Shown: positions 52,895 through 64,000 of the stretch, piece by piece
How the letters are laid out: each line of letters starts with the position of its first letter
Numbering within the stretch: position 1 is the stretch's first letter
Origin: Thermus scotoductus DSM 8553
GTDB taxonomy: Bacteria; Deinococcota; Deinococci; Deinococcales; Thermaceae
Length of the DNA stretch: 64,000 nt
NCBI RefSeq assembly: GCF_000381045.1
Contig: NZ_KB905729.1
Location: 84,051 to 148,050, forward strand
Direction: 5' to 3'
The notes under the pieces: model-generated
What the model was told of the DNA's origin: nothing
Database searches by the model: none
What the model saw: the letters and a program-made list of their open reading frames with translations, nothing else
Position numbers and translations under genes: made by a program

Positions 52895-53965
52895 GTGGCC
52901 GGGGAAGCGCTGGTTCGCCTCTTGGGGGTGCGGAAGGGTTTTGGCGGGGTGGTGGCCCTGGATAGCGTGGACCTCGAGGTCAAGCGGGGAGAGTTCTTCA
53001 GCCTTTTGGGGCCTTCGGGGTGCGGAAAGACCACCCTCTTGAGGCTCCTGGCCGGTTTTGATACCCCCGATGCGGGTCGCATAGAGATCGCAGGCCGGGA
53101 CGTATCCCGGGTGCCCCCCTATGAGCGGCCGGTGAACACCGTCTTTCAGAACTACGCCCTCTTTCCCCACATGACCGTGGAGGGAAACGTGGCCTTTGGC
53201 CTCCGCATGAAGGGGCTTCCCGCAGGAGAGGTTCGCAAAAAGGTGGCCTGGGCCCTGGAGCTGGTGGATCTTCTAGGCCTGGAGAAACGCTACCCCCGGG
53301 AGCTTTCCGGCGGGCAGAAGCAGCGGGTGGCCTTGGCCCGGGCCCTGGTGCTGGAGCCAGAGGTGCTCCTATTGGACGAGCCCCTTTCCGCCTTGGACCT
53401 GAAGCTCCGCCAGGAGCTTAGGGTGGAGCTCATGCAGCTTCAGCGGAGGCTTGGCACCACCTTCATCTTCGTTACCCACGACCAGGAGGAGGCCCTGGTC
53501 ATGTCCGACCGGATTGCGGTGATGCGCTCGGGGAGGATTGAGCAGGTGGGCCTTCCCGACGAGGTCTACGAGCGGCCCAAAAACCGCTTCGTGGCGGATT
53601 TCCTCGGCCGTTCCAACTTCCTCCCCGCAAGGCCCCACCCAGGAGGGGCGGAAACCCCCCTTGGGGTTTTGCGCCTGAAGGAGCCCCTTTCACAGGAAGC
53701 CCACCTGGTGATCCGGCCGGAGAAGATCCGCCTTTACCCGGTGGGCAACGGGGCTCCCGCCCGGGAAAACCTGGTGCGGGCCAAGGTGGAGGAGATCGTC
53801 TACACGGGAGCGGAGAACCAGTACTATCTGCGGGCGGGGGAGGTGCGGCTGTTGGCCTATACCCTGAACCAGGACCTGCAGGAGCCTGGGGCCGAGGAGT
53901 TCGCCTACGGGGAGGAGGTTTTCTGCTACCTTCCCCCGGAGAACCTGGTGGTGGTCCATGAATGA
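52895..53965 (+). CDS. potA: Spermidine/putrescine ABC transporter ATPase PotA
   Basis: The 356-aa ATPase energises polyamine import. Walker A GPSGCGKTTLL, signature LSGGQKQRVALARAL, Walker B VLLLDEPLSALD and switch His in FVTHDQEEAL are intact. Residues about 240-356 form the TOBE regulatory domain. First gene of potABCD, overlapping potB by 8 bp. Thermus makes long and branched polyamines, so an uptake system is expected. Confidence 0.94.
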   Translation: MAGEALVRLLGVRKGFGGVVALDSVDLEVKRGEFFSLLGPSGCGKTTLLRLLAGFDTPDAGRIEIAGRDVSRVPPYERPVNTVFQNYALFPHMTVEGNVAFGLRMKGLPAGEVRKKVAWALELVDLLGLEKRYPRELSGGQKQRVALARALVLEPEVLLLDEPLSALDLKLRQELRVELMQLQRRLGTTFIFVTHDQEEALVMSDRIAVMRSGRIEQVGLPDEVYERPKNRFVADFLGRSNFLPARPHPGGAETPLGVLRLKEPLSQEAHLVIRPEKIRLYPVGNGAPARENLVRAKVEEIVYTGAENQYYLRAGEVRLLAYTLNQDLQEPGAEEFAYGEEVFCYLPPENLVVVHE

Positions 53966-54818
53966 GGCGGCTACTCCCTGGCAGCGCGCCTTCCGGGTCC
54001 TGGTTACCGTGGGCCCTGGGGGCCTTTGGCTTTTGGTCTTCGTCCTTCTTCCTACCCTTCTGGTCCTTATGGCCTCCTTCCTCACCCGGGGGCCCTATGG
54101 GGAGCTCACCGGGCCCTGGGGCTTCCACAACTACGCCAAGATCCTCCACCCCGTTTACCTCGAGGCCTTCGCCCAAAGCCTTCTCGTGGGGGTCCTCGCC
54201 ACCGTGATCTCGGCTTTGCTGGGTTATCCCCTGGCCTTCTACATCGCCCGCCATCCGCAGCGGGACCTCCTCCTTTTCCTTCTCCTCCTTCCCTTTCTCA
54301 CCAACTTCCTCATCCGGGTCTACGCCTGGCTGGTGCTGTTGCAACGGGAAGGCCTGGTGAACGCCCTTCTTGGGGCCTTCGGCCTGGGGCCCCTGGTCCT
54401 ATACCCCTCCTTCTTCGCCGTGCTCTTGGCCACGGTGTACACCTTCCTGCCCTTTTTCGTTTTACCGGTGTACGCCAGCGTGGAGCGCCTGGACTGGCAG
54501 CTACTGGAAGCGGCCCACGACCTGGGGGCCAGGCCCGTTAAGGCTTTCTTGCATGCGGTCTTGCCCCAGACCTACCCTGGGCTTTTTGCGGGGAGCGTCT
54601 TGGTCTTCATCCCCGCCATGGGCACCTTCGTGGTGGCGGATCTCCTGGGGGCGGGGCGGGTGGTTCTGATCGGGAACCTCATCCAGCAGCAGTTCGGCAT
54701 CACCCGGGACTGGGCCTTTGGGGCTGCTCTCAGCGTGTTCCTGATGGGGTTTGTGCTCCTTTCCCTTTACCTCTACGCCCGTTTGCAGGGGGAAAGGGGC
54801 CTAAAGGACCTGGTATGA
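53958..54818 (+). CDS. potB: Spermidine/putrescine ABC transporter permease PotB
   Basis: A 286-aa inner-membrane permease with six helices. The ATPase-coupling EAA loop reads EAAHDLGARPVKAFLHAVLPQ. It overlaps potA by 8 bp and potC by 4 bp. Confidence 0.93.
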   Translation: MNEAATPWQRAFRVLVTVGPGGLWLLVFVLLPTLLVLMASFLTRGPYGELTGPWGFHNYAKILHPVYLEAFAQSLLVGVLATVISALLGYPLAFYIARHPQRDLLLFLLLLPFLTNFLIRVYAWLVLLQREGLVNALLGAFGLGPLVLYPSFFAVLLATVYTFLPFFVLPVYASVERLDWQLLEAAHDLGARPVKAFLHAVLPQTYPGLFAGSVLVFIPAMGTFVVADLLGAGRVVLIGNLIQQQFGITRDWAFGAALSVFLMGFVLLSLYLYARLQGERGLKDLV

Positions 54819-55594
54819 GAAGGCTTCTTGCTCTCCACGCCCTTTTGGTCTACCTCTTCCTCTACCTGCCCATCCTGGTCATCGTGGCCCTCTCCTTCAA
54901 CGAAAGCCGCCGGGGGGTGCGCTTCACCGGCTTCACCCTGGACTGGTACCAGGCCCTTTTCCAAGACCCCAGGGTGCTGGAGTATTTCCTGAACACCCTG
55001 CTGGTGGCCTTCGTCTCCACCCTGGCGGCCACGGTTTTGGGAACGCTTTTGGCCGTGGGCCTTGTCCGCTACCGCTTTCCCGGCAAAGGCTTCCTCTCCT
55101 ACCTCCTCTACATCCCCGTGGTGGTGCCCGACGTGGTCATGGGGGTGTCCCTTCTCCTCCTCTTCGCCCTGGCCCGGGAGGTTTTGGGTTTTCCCCGCCT
55201 TTCCCTCCTCACGGTGATCCTGGGACATATCACCTTCCAGGTGGCCTTCGTGACCCTGGTGGTGCGCTCCCGCCTGCTTCTCCTGGACCCAGCCCTGGAG
55301 GAGGCCGCCCGCGACCTGGGGGCCCGGGGCTGGCAGACCTTCTGGCACGTGACCCTGCCCCTGGCCTGGCCGGGGGTGGCGGCGGGGGCGCTTCTCGCCC
55401 TCACCCTTTCCCTGGACGACTTCGTGGTCACCTTCTTCACCGCCGGCCCCGGGGCCACCACCCTACCCCTTTACATCTATTCCAGTGTGAAGCTGGGGGT
55501 AAGCCCCAAGGTGCACGCCCTTTCCACCCTGATCATCGGCCTTAGCGCCTTCTTTCTGGCCTTGGGGTATACTTTAAGCCGGAGGAGGATATGA
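54815..55594 (+). CDS. potC: Spermidine/putrescine ABC transporter permease PotC
   Basis: A 259-aa permease with six helices. Typical PotC features are YLPILVIVALSFNESRRG near the N-terminus, the EAA loop EEAARDLGARGWQTFWHVTLP, and LSLDDFVVTFFTAGPG. It overlaps potB and potD by 4 bp each. Confidence 0.93.
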   Translation: MRRLLALHALLVYLFLYLPILVIVALSFNESRRGVRFTGFTLDWYQALFQDPRVLEYFLNTLLVAFVSTLAATVLGTLLAVGLVRYRFPGKGFLSYLLYIPVVVPDVVMGVSLLLLFALAREVLGFPRLSLLTVILGHITFQVAFVTLVVRSRLLLLDPALEEAARDLGARGWQTFWHVTLPLAWPGVAAGALLALTLSLDDFVVTFFTAGPGATTLPLYIYSSVKLGVSPKVHALSTLIIGLSAFFLALGYTLSRRRI

Positions 55595-56649
55595 AGCGTT
55601 GGGGAATTCTGCTTTTGGTTCTGGCCCTGGTGGTCGTGGGGTTCCTCCTTTTGCGGCCGAAGCCGGCTTCCCAGGCTGGAGGGACCCTGTACTTTCTGAA
55701 CTGGGCGGATTACATCCCGGAGGACCTCCTTAAAAAGTTTGAGGCGGAAACCGGGGCTAAGGTGGTCCTGGACACCTTTGAGTCCCCCGAGGCCATGCTG
55801 GCCAAGCTGAAGGCGGGGGCGGACCGGGAGTTCTCCCTGGTGGTGGCCCCCGACTACTACGTGCTCCAGATGGCCCGGGAGGGGCTCCTCGCTCCCCTGG
55901 AGAAGGAGAGGCTTGGGAACCTTGCCAACCTGGATCCCTTCTTCCTGGATCCTCCCTATGACCCTGGCCTCCAGTACTCCGTCCCCTACCTCTGGGGCAC
56001 CACGGGCCTGGCCTATCGGCAGGACCTGGTGAAGGGCCCCGTGGACTCCTATGCGGTCCTCTTTGACCCGGCTCGTCAGGTGGGGCCCTTCCTCCTCCTG
56101 GACGAGATGCGGGAGACCATCGGGGCGGCCTTGAAGTACCTGGGCTATTCCGTGAACACCACGGACCCCAAGGCCCTGGAGGAGGCCAAGGAGCTCCTCA
56201 TCGCTGCCAAGAAGCGCTCCGTGGGCTTCGCGGGAGGGTTGGAGGCCTTAAACCGCATCCTGGCGGGGGACGCCGCCCTCAGCCTCGCCTACTCCGGGGA
56301 CGTCCTCCAGGCGAGGCAGGAGGACGGGCGGCTCCGCTACGCCCTGGCCAAGGAGGGGGGAACGCTTTGGACCGATGCCATGGTGGTCCTCAAGCGGGGC
56401 CCGGCCCAGGATCTGGCCTACCGCTTCATCGACTTTTTGCTGGAACCAGAAAACGCCGCCGCCTTGGCGGAGTACACCCGCTACGCCACCCCCGTGGCCA
56501 AGGCCCTTCCCCTTCTTCCCGAGGAGATGCGCCAGGATCCCACGGTTTTTCCCCCGGAAGAGGTGCGGGCCAAGCTTGAGTACCTCAAGGACCTGGGGCC
56601 CGACATCGCCCTGTACGACCGGGTCTGGACCGAGGTTAAGGCCAGGTAA
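55591..56649 (+). CDS. potD: Polyamine-binding protein PotD
   Basis: The 352-aa periplasmic receptor. Residues 1-25 are a signal or anchor (WGILLLVLALVVVGFLLL) without a lipobox cysteine. TLYFLNWADYIPEDLLKKFE is the standard PotD opening, and VPYLWGTTGLAYRQD, YTRYATPVAKAL follow. The last gene of the pot operon. Confidence 0.94.
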   Translation: MKRWGILLLVLALVVVGFLLLRPKPASQAGGTLYFLNWADYIPEDLLKKFEAETGAKVVLDTFESPEAMLAKLKAGADREFSLVVAPDYYVLQMAREGLLAPLEKERLGNLANLDPFFLDPPYDPGLQYSVPYLWGTTGLAYRQDLVKGPVDSYAVLFDPARQVGPFLLLDEMRETIGAALKYLGYSVNTTDPKALEEAKELLIAAKKRSVGFAGGLEALNRILAGDAALSLAYSGDVLQARQEDGRLRYALAKEGGTLWTDAMVVLKRGPAQDLAYRFIDFLLEPENAAALAEYTRYATPVAKALPLLPEEMRQDPTVFPPEEVRAKLEYLKDLGPDIALYDRVWTEVKAR

Positions 56650-56672
56650 ACCCGGGAGGGAGGGGTTTGGGG

Positions 56673-56684
56673 TAGGCTAAAGCC
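56673..56684 (+). promoter_or_regulatory. Leaderless -10 of the cytochrome gene
   Basis: TAGGCT (56673-56678), then AAAGCC and ATG 56685; no clear -35. Confidence 0.45.
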
Positions 56685-57064
56685 ATGAGGTTGGCCCTCC
56701 TTCTCCTCCTCCTCGGGACCATGGCCCTGGGCCAGGGGGAGGACCCGTGGAAAAGGCTCTGCGCCCAGTGCCACGGGGAGAGGGCCCAGGGGGTGCGGCC
56801 CTACCCGGGCCTCCAGGGGGCCGCCCCCCTCTTCGCCACCCCGGAGGGAAGGCGCTACCTCGTCCTCGTGATCCTTTACGGGAAGAAGGGGGAGGGGGGC
56901 CTGATGCCTGGGTTTGCCCAGCTCAAGGACGAGGAGCTTGCCGCCCTATTGAACCACCTGAAGGTCCTTCTGCAGGCCAAGGGGGATCCCTTCACCCCAG
57001 AGGAGATACGCAAGGGGCGAGGCTTGAACCTCACCCCCGATGCGGTCAAGCGGCCGGAGAAACC

Positions 57065-57068
<4 letters not shown>
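56685..57068 (+). CDS. Small secreted c-type cytochrome
   Basis: A 127-aa electron carrier. Residues 1-17 are a signal peptide ([14 protein letters not shown]). The haem-binding site is CAQCH (C26, C29, H30) and the likely sixth ligand M74 (GGLMPGF). A C-terminal tail of about 30 charged residues follows the haem domain. No partner oxidase or dehydrogenase is adjacent. Its last 4 bp overlap the convergent ilvD. Confidence 0.88.
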
Positions 57069-58731
<1,663 letters not shown>

Positions 58732-58735
<4 letters not shown>

Positions 58736-59466
58736 ACGTCCCTCCAGGATGCGATCTTTCCATGAAACTGGCGCGCCCTCGGCAGGAGGCGCACCAGGGC
58801 TTTGGCTGCCTCCTTAGGGCTTAGGAGGCGGCCTTCCACCTTGTACCCGCGGAAAACCTGGTGCAGCACGGGGGCGGCGCTCCCCTGGGCCTCGCGGGCC
58901 TGGCGTTGCATCTCGGTTTCCACCACCCCGGGCCGGTAGATGAAGCAGGGGACCTCGGGTACCTCCGCGGCCAGCTGTCTGGCCAGGTGCTCTTCCGCGG
59001 CCTTGGCCACCGCATAGGCCCCGATGCCGGGAAGGTTGGATTCAGCCGCCCCGGAGCCCACATAGACCACCACCCCTTCCCCCTTTTTCCGGAGGAGGGG
59101 ATAGGCGAAGCGGGCGAGTTGGTAGCCAGCGATGAGGTTGGCCTCGAGGACCTCCAGGAAGAGTCCCTCGGCGATCTCGTAGAGGAAGGGCCCCGGGTGG
59201 AGGACCCCGGCGTTATGGATGTAGCCGTAAAACCCCCCTAGGCCCTCGGCCTTTTTCACCAGCTCCTCGGCCACTGGGGCTTGTCCAGCGCTTCCTGCCA
59301 CCGCTTCCACCCTGGCCCCTAGGGTGCGAACCTCCTCGGCCACCTCCTTTAAGGGCCCCTCCGAGCGAGCGTTTAACACCAGGTCGTAACCCGCTTGGGC
59401 CAGCTCGAGGGCCAGGGCCCGGCCGATTCCCCGGCTCGCCCCGGTGAGGATCAGGGTCTTTCTCAT
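58732..59466 (-). CDS. Short-chain dehydrogenase/reductase
   Basis: A 244-aa NAD(P)-dependent oxidoreductase with [15 protein letters not shown] (cofactor), HNAG, and active-site GSGAAES with YAVAK. The C-terminus mentions no specific substrate motif. It lies in the leu-ilv operon with 4-bp overlaps on both sides, but a role in branched-chain synthesis is not established. Confidence 0.88.
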
Positions 59467-59984
59467 AGCAGCTCCTCCGTGGAGATCTCCACACCCAGGA
59501 AGGCGAGCTTGAGCCCGGGACCAAGGGTTTCCCCTTCCCCTTGGGGCTTGCGGAAGACGTGCACCCGGTCCCGCACCAGGTCCACCACCCAGACCTCGGG
59601 TACCCCGGCCTTGGCGTAGAGGGGGAGCTTCACCTCGAGGTCGTAATGGAGAGAGGTGTCCGCCACCTCCACCACCAAAAGGGCGTCCCGCCCCTGGGGG
59701 AGCTCCTCCTCGTAAAAGTCGCGCCGGGGCTTGAGGAGGGCGAGGTCGGGGTAAAGCTCCGAATTCCCCACCACTAGGGGGCTTTGCACGAAGAGGATGG
59801 CCTTTTGGGGTACAAGGGGGCCGAAGAGGGCGGTGAGCTTGGCCACCTTGGCGGCATGGCGTTTTCCAATAGGACTCATCTCTACCAGGTCCCCTTCCAC
59901 GAGCTCTAGCCTCGAGTCCTCCGGGAAAACCCCGGCCTCCACCATGCGGTGGAACTCCTCCAGGGAGACCTTGTGGCGGGTCAC
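59463..59984 (-). CDS. Uma2-family (PD-(D/E)XK-like) protein, copy 1
   Basis: A 173-aa putative endonuclease-fold protein: GVFPEDSRLELVEGDLVEMSPIG, YPDLALLKPRRDFY, ALLVVEVADTSLHYDLEVKLPLYAKAGVPEVWVVDL. Conserved Asp/Glu/Lys positions of the nuclease core are present. The family is common and mostly uncharacterised. It is a tandem paralogue of the next gene and shares a stretch of about 100 nearly identical bases with it. Confidence 0.85.
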   Translation of the reverse strand: MTRHKVSLEEFHRMVEAGVFPEDSRLELVEGDLVEMSPIGKRHAAKVAKLTALFGPLVPQKAILFVQSPLVVGNSELYPDLALLKPRRDFYEEELPQGRDALLVVEVADTSLHYDLEVKLPLYAKAGVPEVWVVDLVRDRVHVFRKPQGEGETLGPGLKLAFLGVEISTEELL

Positions 59985-60520
59985 GGCAGGACCTCCTTCA
60001 CTGGGACCTTGAGCCCGAGGACGGAAAGCTCCCCTTCCTCCAGGGCCTGGGCCTCCCCGTACCCTTCCCCTTGGGGTTTGCGGAAGACGTGCACCCGGTC
60101 CCGCACCAGGTCCACCACCCAGACCTCGGGGATCCCCGCCTTGGCGTAGAGGGGGAGTTTCACGGTGAGGTCGTAGTCCAGGGAGGTGTCCGCCACCTCT
60201 ATCACCAGCAGGGCATCCTCGGCTTCCGGCACCTTGTCCCGGTAGAAGTTTTCCCGGTAGGAGAGGAGTGTGAGGTCGGGCTGGGGTTCGCTTTCCGGGG
60301 AAAGCCTAAGCGGGTCCTGGACCTGCAAAAGGGCTTTCCTTGCCTGTTGCAAGGGAAACAGAAGGTCCATAAGGCGCTTGACGGCTGCCATGTGGCGTTT
60401 GCCTACCGGGCTCATGGTGACGATCTCCCCCTCCACGAGCTCCACCCGGGCGTCCTCGGGGAGGATGCCGGCCTCGGCCATGCGGTGGAACTCCTCGGCG
60501 GTAAAGCGGTAGCGGAGCAT
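59981..60520 (-). CDS. Uma2-family (PD-(D/E)XK-like) protein, copy 2
   Basis: A 179-aa paralogue of the preceding entry with the same layout: GILPEDARVELVEGEIVTMSPVG, QPDLTLLSYRENFY, ALLVIEVADTSLDYDLTVKLPLYAKAGIPEVWVVDLVRDRV. It overlaps copy 1 by 4 bp and starts 5 bp after leuB. Function unknown; its place inside an amino-acid operon is odd. Confidence 0.85.
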   Translation of the reverse strand: MLRYRFTAEEFHRMAEAGILPEDARVELVEGEIVTMSPVGKRHMAAVKRLMDLLFPLQQARKALLQVQDPLRLSPESEPQPDLTLLSYRENFYRDKVPEAEDALLVIEVADTSLDYDLTVKLPLYAKAGIPEVWVVDLVRDRVHVFRKPQGEGYGEAQALEEGELSVLGLKVPVKEVLP

Positions 60521-60525
60521 TTTCC

Positions 60526-62165
<1,640 letters not shown>

Positions 62166-62168
62166 GGC

Positions 62169-63581
62169 TTACCTCCCGATCCCAAACACTTCCCGGGCGT
62201 CGGCGATCTCGCCCGCCACCGCCGCCGCCGCCACCATGAGGGGGCTCATGAGCACCGTGCGTCCCCTGGGGCTTCCCATCCTGCCCTTGTAGTTGCGGTT
62301 GGAGGAGCTGGCGGCCAGCTCGTCTCCCTGCAGGCGGTCGGGGTTCATGGCCAGGCACATGGAGCACCCCGGGTTCCGCCACTCAAACCCCGCCTCCCGG
62401 AAGATCTCGGCGATGCCCTCTTCCTCCGCCTTCTTGGCCACCCACTCCGAGCCCGGCACCACCAGGGCCCGCACCCCTTTCTTCACCTTGTGGCCCTTGA
62501 GGAAGCGGGCCACCTCGCGCAGGTCGGAAAGCCTGGCGTTGGTGCAGCTTCCGATGAAGGCCACCTGGACCGGAACCCCCTTGATGGGTTGGCCCGGCTT
62601 AAGGCCCATGTAGGCCAAGGCTTCCTCGGCCACGGGCCTTTCCTCGGGGGAAAGTTCCTCCAGAAGGGGAATGCGGCCATCTACGGGTATGGCCTGCCCG
62701 GGGTTGATGCCCCAGGTGACCGTGGGGGGGATTTCCTCCGCCCGGAAGGTGACCACGTCATCGTACCGGGCGTCGGGGTCGGAGGCGAAGGCCCGCCAGC
62801 GCTTTTTGGCCTCCTCCCACTCCGCCCCCTTGGGGCTATAGGGGCGGCCCTCCAGGTAGGCGAAGGTGGTCTCGTCGGGGTTCACATAGCCGATGCGGGC
62901 CCCGCCCTCAATGGACATGTTGCAGAGGGTCATGCGGCTTTCCATGTCCATGGCCTCCACCGTGCTGCCGCCATACTCGTAGGCGTAGCCCAAGCCCCCT
63001 TTCACCCCCAGGTGGCGGATGATGTGCAGGATCACGTCCTTGGCGTAGACCCCGGGGGCAAGCTTCCCCTCGATGTTGATGCGCCGCACCTTGAGCTTCT
63101 GGGCCGCCAGGGTCTGGGTGGCCAGGACGTCCCGCACCTGGCTGGTGCCGATGCCGAAGGCCACGGCCCCGAAGGCCCCGTGGGTGGAGGTGTGGGAGTC
63201 CCCGCAGGCGATGGTCATCCCGGGCTGGGTGAGGCCAAGCTGCGGGCCGATTACGTGCACGATCCCCTGGTTCCCGCTTCCCAGGTCAAAGAAGGTGATG
63301 CCGTGCTCCTTGGTATTTTGCCTTAAGGCCTCCAACATGCTCTGGGCCAAGGGGTCCTGGAAGGGCTCGGTACGGTCGTGGGTGGGGACGATGTGGTCCA
63401 CGGTGGCGAAGGTGCGGTGGGGGTAGCGTACCTTGAGGCCCAGGTCCCTAAGCATCCCGAAGGCCTGAGGGCTCGTTACCTCGTGTAGGAGGTGCAGGTC
63501 AATGAAAAGCTGGCTTTGCCCGCTTTTCAGCTTTCGCACCTCGTGGGCTTCCCAAACCTTCTCGTAAAGCGTTTTTCCCAT
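62169..63581 (-). CDS. leuC: 3-isopropylmalate dehydratase large subunit
   Basis: The Fe-S subunit of isopropylmalate isomerase, 470 aa. Cluster cysteines lie in [13 protein letters not shown] and [27 protein letters not shown] and [13 protein letters not shown] are typical. ATG 63581 follows GGGAGGGAGC; the upstream ATG at 63593 would overlap that ribosome site. First gene of leuCDB-Uma2-Uma2-SDR-ilvD, controlled by the leader upstream. Confidence 0.96.
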   Translation of the reverse strand: MGKTLYEKVWEAHEVRKLKSGQSQLFIDLHLLHEVTSPQAFGMLRDLGLKVRYPHRTFATVDHIVPTHDRTEPFQDPLAQSMLEALRQNTKEHGITFFDLGSGNQGIVHVIGPQLGLTQPGMTIACGDSHTSTHGAFGAVAFGIGTSQVRDVLATQTLAAQKLKVRRINIEGKLAPGVYAKDVILHIIRHLGVKGGLGYAYEYGGSTVEAMDMESRMTLCNMSIEGGARIGYVNPDETTFAYLEGRPYSPKGAEWEEAKKRWRAFASDPDARYDDVVTFRAEEIPPTVTWGINPGQAIPVDGRIPLLEELSPEERPVAEEALAYMGLKPGQPIKGVPVQVAFIGSCTNARLSDLREVARFLKGHKVKKGVRALVVPGSEWVAKKAEEEGIAEIFREAGFEWRNPGCSMCLAMNPDRLQGDELAASSSNRNYKGRMGSPRGRTVLMSPLMVAAAAVAGEIADAREVFGIGR

Positions 63582-63597
63582 GCTCCCTCCCATTTAC

Positions 63598-63626
63598 GAA
63601 AATCCCCCGGGTTCTAGGCCCGGGGG
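63598..63626 (-). terminator. Attenuator terminator hairpin of the leuC leader
   Basis: On the minus strand CCCCCGGG-CCTAGAA-CCCGGGGG (63626-63604) forms a perfect 8-bp stem followed by ATTTTCG, just before the leuC ribosome site. Its CCGGGCC can pair instead with GGCCCGG of the leader-peptide region, forming an antiterminator. Confidence 0.7.
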
Positions 63627-63643
63627 AAGGCAACAGGGCTTCC

Positions 63644-63691
63644 CTAAGCCGGGCCTGCCCGGCCTAGGTCTAGCAGGAAGCCCCGCCGCAT
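63644..63691 (-). CDS. leuL: Leu-rich leader peptide of the leu operon (15 aa)
   Basis: ATG 63691 opens MRRGFLLDLGRAGPA and TAG at 63646-63644. Three of four central codons are leucine (CTG CTA GAC CTA), two of them the rare-looking CTA. It starts 8 nt after the -10, so the transcript begins almost at the ATG. A leader hairpin, antiterminator and terminator can all be drawn from the sequence, which matches leucine-sensing attenuation. Confidence 0.7.
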   Translation of the reverse strand: MRRGFLLDLGRAGPA

Positions 63692-63699
63692 TGCCCTAT

Positions 63700-63728
63700 A
63701 GTCTACGCTGCCTTTGCCTTAGGGTCAA
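63700..63728 (-). promoter_or_regulatory. Promoter of the leu operon leader
   Basis: TTGACC (63728-63723), 17-bp spacer, TAGACT (63705-63700), 8 nt before the leader-peptide ATG. Confidence 0.7.
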
Positions 63729-63746
63729 GGGCTATGCTACAGGGCT

Positions 63747-63998
63747 TTACCCAAAACTCCTTCCTCGCCCTCCCTTAGCCTGCTTCAAGAGTTCTTGGGT
63801 GACTTCATAGTTGAGCAGGCGAACCAGGCCCCTCAGGAGCAGGTACGGACCATCCCTCTCGCTGGGCAGCCCCAGCTTGCCCCCGAGCTGCAAAAGAAAC
63901 CCCTTGAACGGATCCCCCAACCGCTCAACTTCCCAAAGGAACACCGCCAGCCCCAGCAAAACCGCCACCACCTTCCGGATCCGGGCAAGCCCCCGCAC
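63747..63998 (-). CDS. Hypothetical protein, 5' end possibly outside the window
   Basis: An 83-codon frame from GTG 63998, with one hydrophobic segment near the N-terminus (KVVAVLLGLAVFLW) followed by a charged, Leu-rich part ending GGRGRSFG. The frame is still open at the right edge, so the true start may lie beyond. Function unknown; its stop is 18 bp before the leu leader promoter. Confidence 0.5.
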   Translation of the reverse strand: MRGLARIRKVVAVLLGLAVFLWEVERLGDPFKGFLLQLGGKLGLPSERDGPYLLLRGLVRLLNYEVTQELLKQAKGGRGRSFG

Positions 63999-64000
63999 CT

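Noticed and set aside
63598..63728. T-box riboswitch upstream of leuC or aroF
   Set aside because: No T-box consensus or specifier stem; the leaders are too short and contain translatable peptides rich in the relevant codons, which favours ribosome-mediated attenuation.

Overview
The window is GC-rich (roughly two thirds G+C), almost fully coding, and belongs to the genus Thermus. The reading frames for LeuB, malate dehydrogenase, aspartokinase, PilC, RsmC and SigA match remembered Thermus proteins nearly residue for residue. Genes are tightly packed with many 1 to 4 bp overlaps (ATGA, GTGA, TGATG). Many first genes have no Shine-Dalgarno sequence; instead a TANNNT -10 hexamer sits exactly 6 nt before the start codon, the layout of leaderless transcripts. 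No rRNA, tRNA or CRISPR array was seen.

Layout. 1-9 kb: 5' part of sigA, rsmC, aspartokinase (with an internal in-frame start for the small subunit), mdh, dnaG and a cyclase-AAA-TPR protein. 9-18 kb: an MrfA-like helicase, a GNAT protein, a PIG-L deacetylase, scpB, tsaC, pilC, an EVE protein, glcD and a diguanylate cyclase. 18-21 kb: the aroF-tyrA operon behind a leader that reads as a Tyr/Phe-peptide attenuator, then the remnant of an IS200/IS605 (TnpB-type) element. 21-30.6 kb: VOC protein, yceI, futalosine-pathway menaquinone genes mqnA and mqnE, a frameshifted small gene, YqhA, a LacI-type regulator, a PlsY-like protein, FAH and MBL proteins, purN and purD.

30.6-46.3 kb is the most remarkable block and reads as an acetate uptake, sensing and activation island. 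It holds a DUF4212 plus VC_2705-type symporter pair, a CrbS-like symporter-histidine kinase, a response regulator with no output domain, a cNMP/CBS/DUF294 protein, and a membrane PAS-like protein fused to a DEDDh exonuclease. It also holds three acetyl-CoA synthetase paralogues. The middle paralogue is fused to an entire IclR-type transcription factor and has altered residues in the hinge/CoA-tunnel motif. It is divergent from the canonical acs across a 128-bp region carrying a 51-bp near-perfect palindrome that contains both -35 boxes.

46.3-48.3 kb: two small membrane/coiled-coil genes and a complete IS256-family element with an 8-bp target duplication. Its left end supplies a -35 box that, with a resident -10, makes a hybrid promoter for the flanking genes. 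48.3-57 kb: NTF2-like protein, methylmalonyl-CoA mutase large subunit, HxlR-like regulator, minD, minE, rodA, potABCD and a c-type cytochrome. 57-63.7 kb: the operon leuC-leuD-leuB-Uma2-Uma2-SDR-ilvD, preceded by a second leader-peptide attenuator rich in Leu codons. The last 250 bp hold an unknown, probably 5'-truncated gene.

How the parts work together: leu/ilv and aro/tyr genes appear to be controlled by ribosome stalling on short leader peptides that begin almost at the transcription start. The acetate island couples transport, phosphorelay sensing and an enzyme-derived transcription factor around acetyl-CoA synthesis. A mutase, symporters and polyamine uptake fit a heterotrophic aerobic thermophile.
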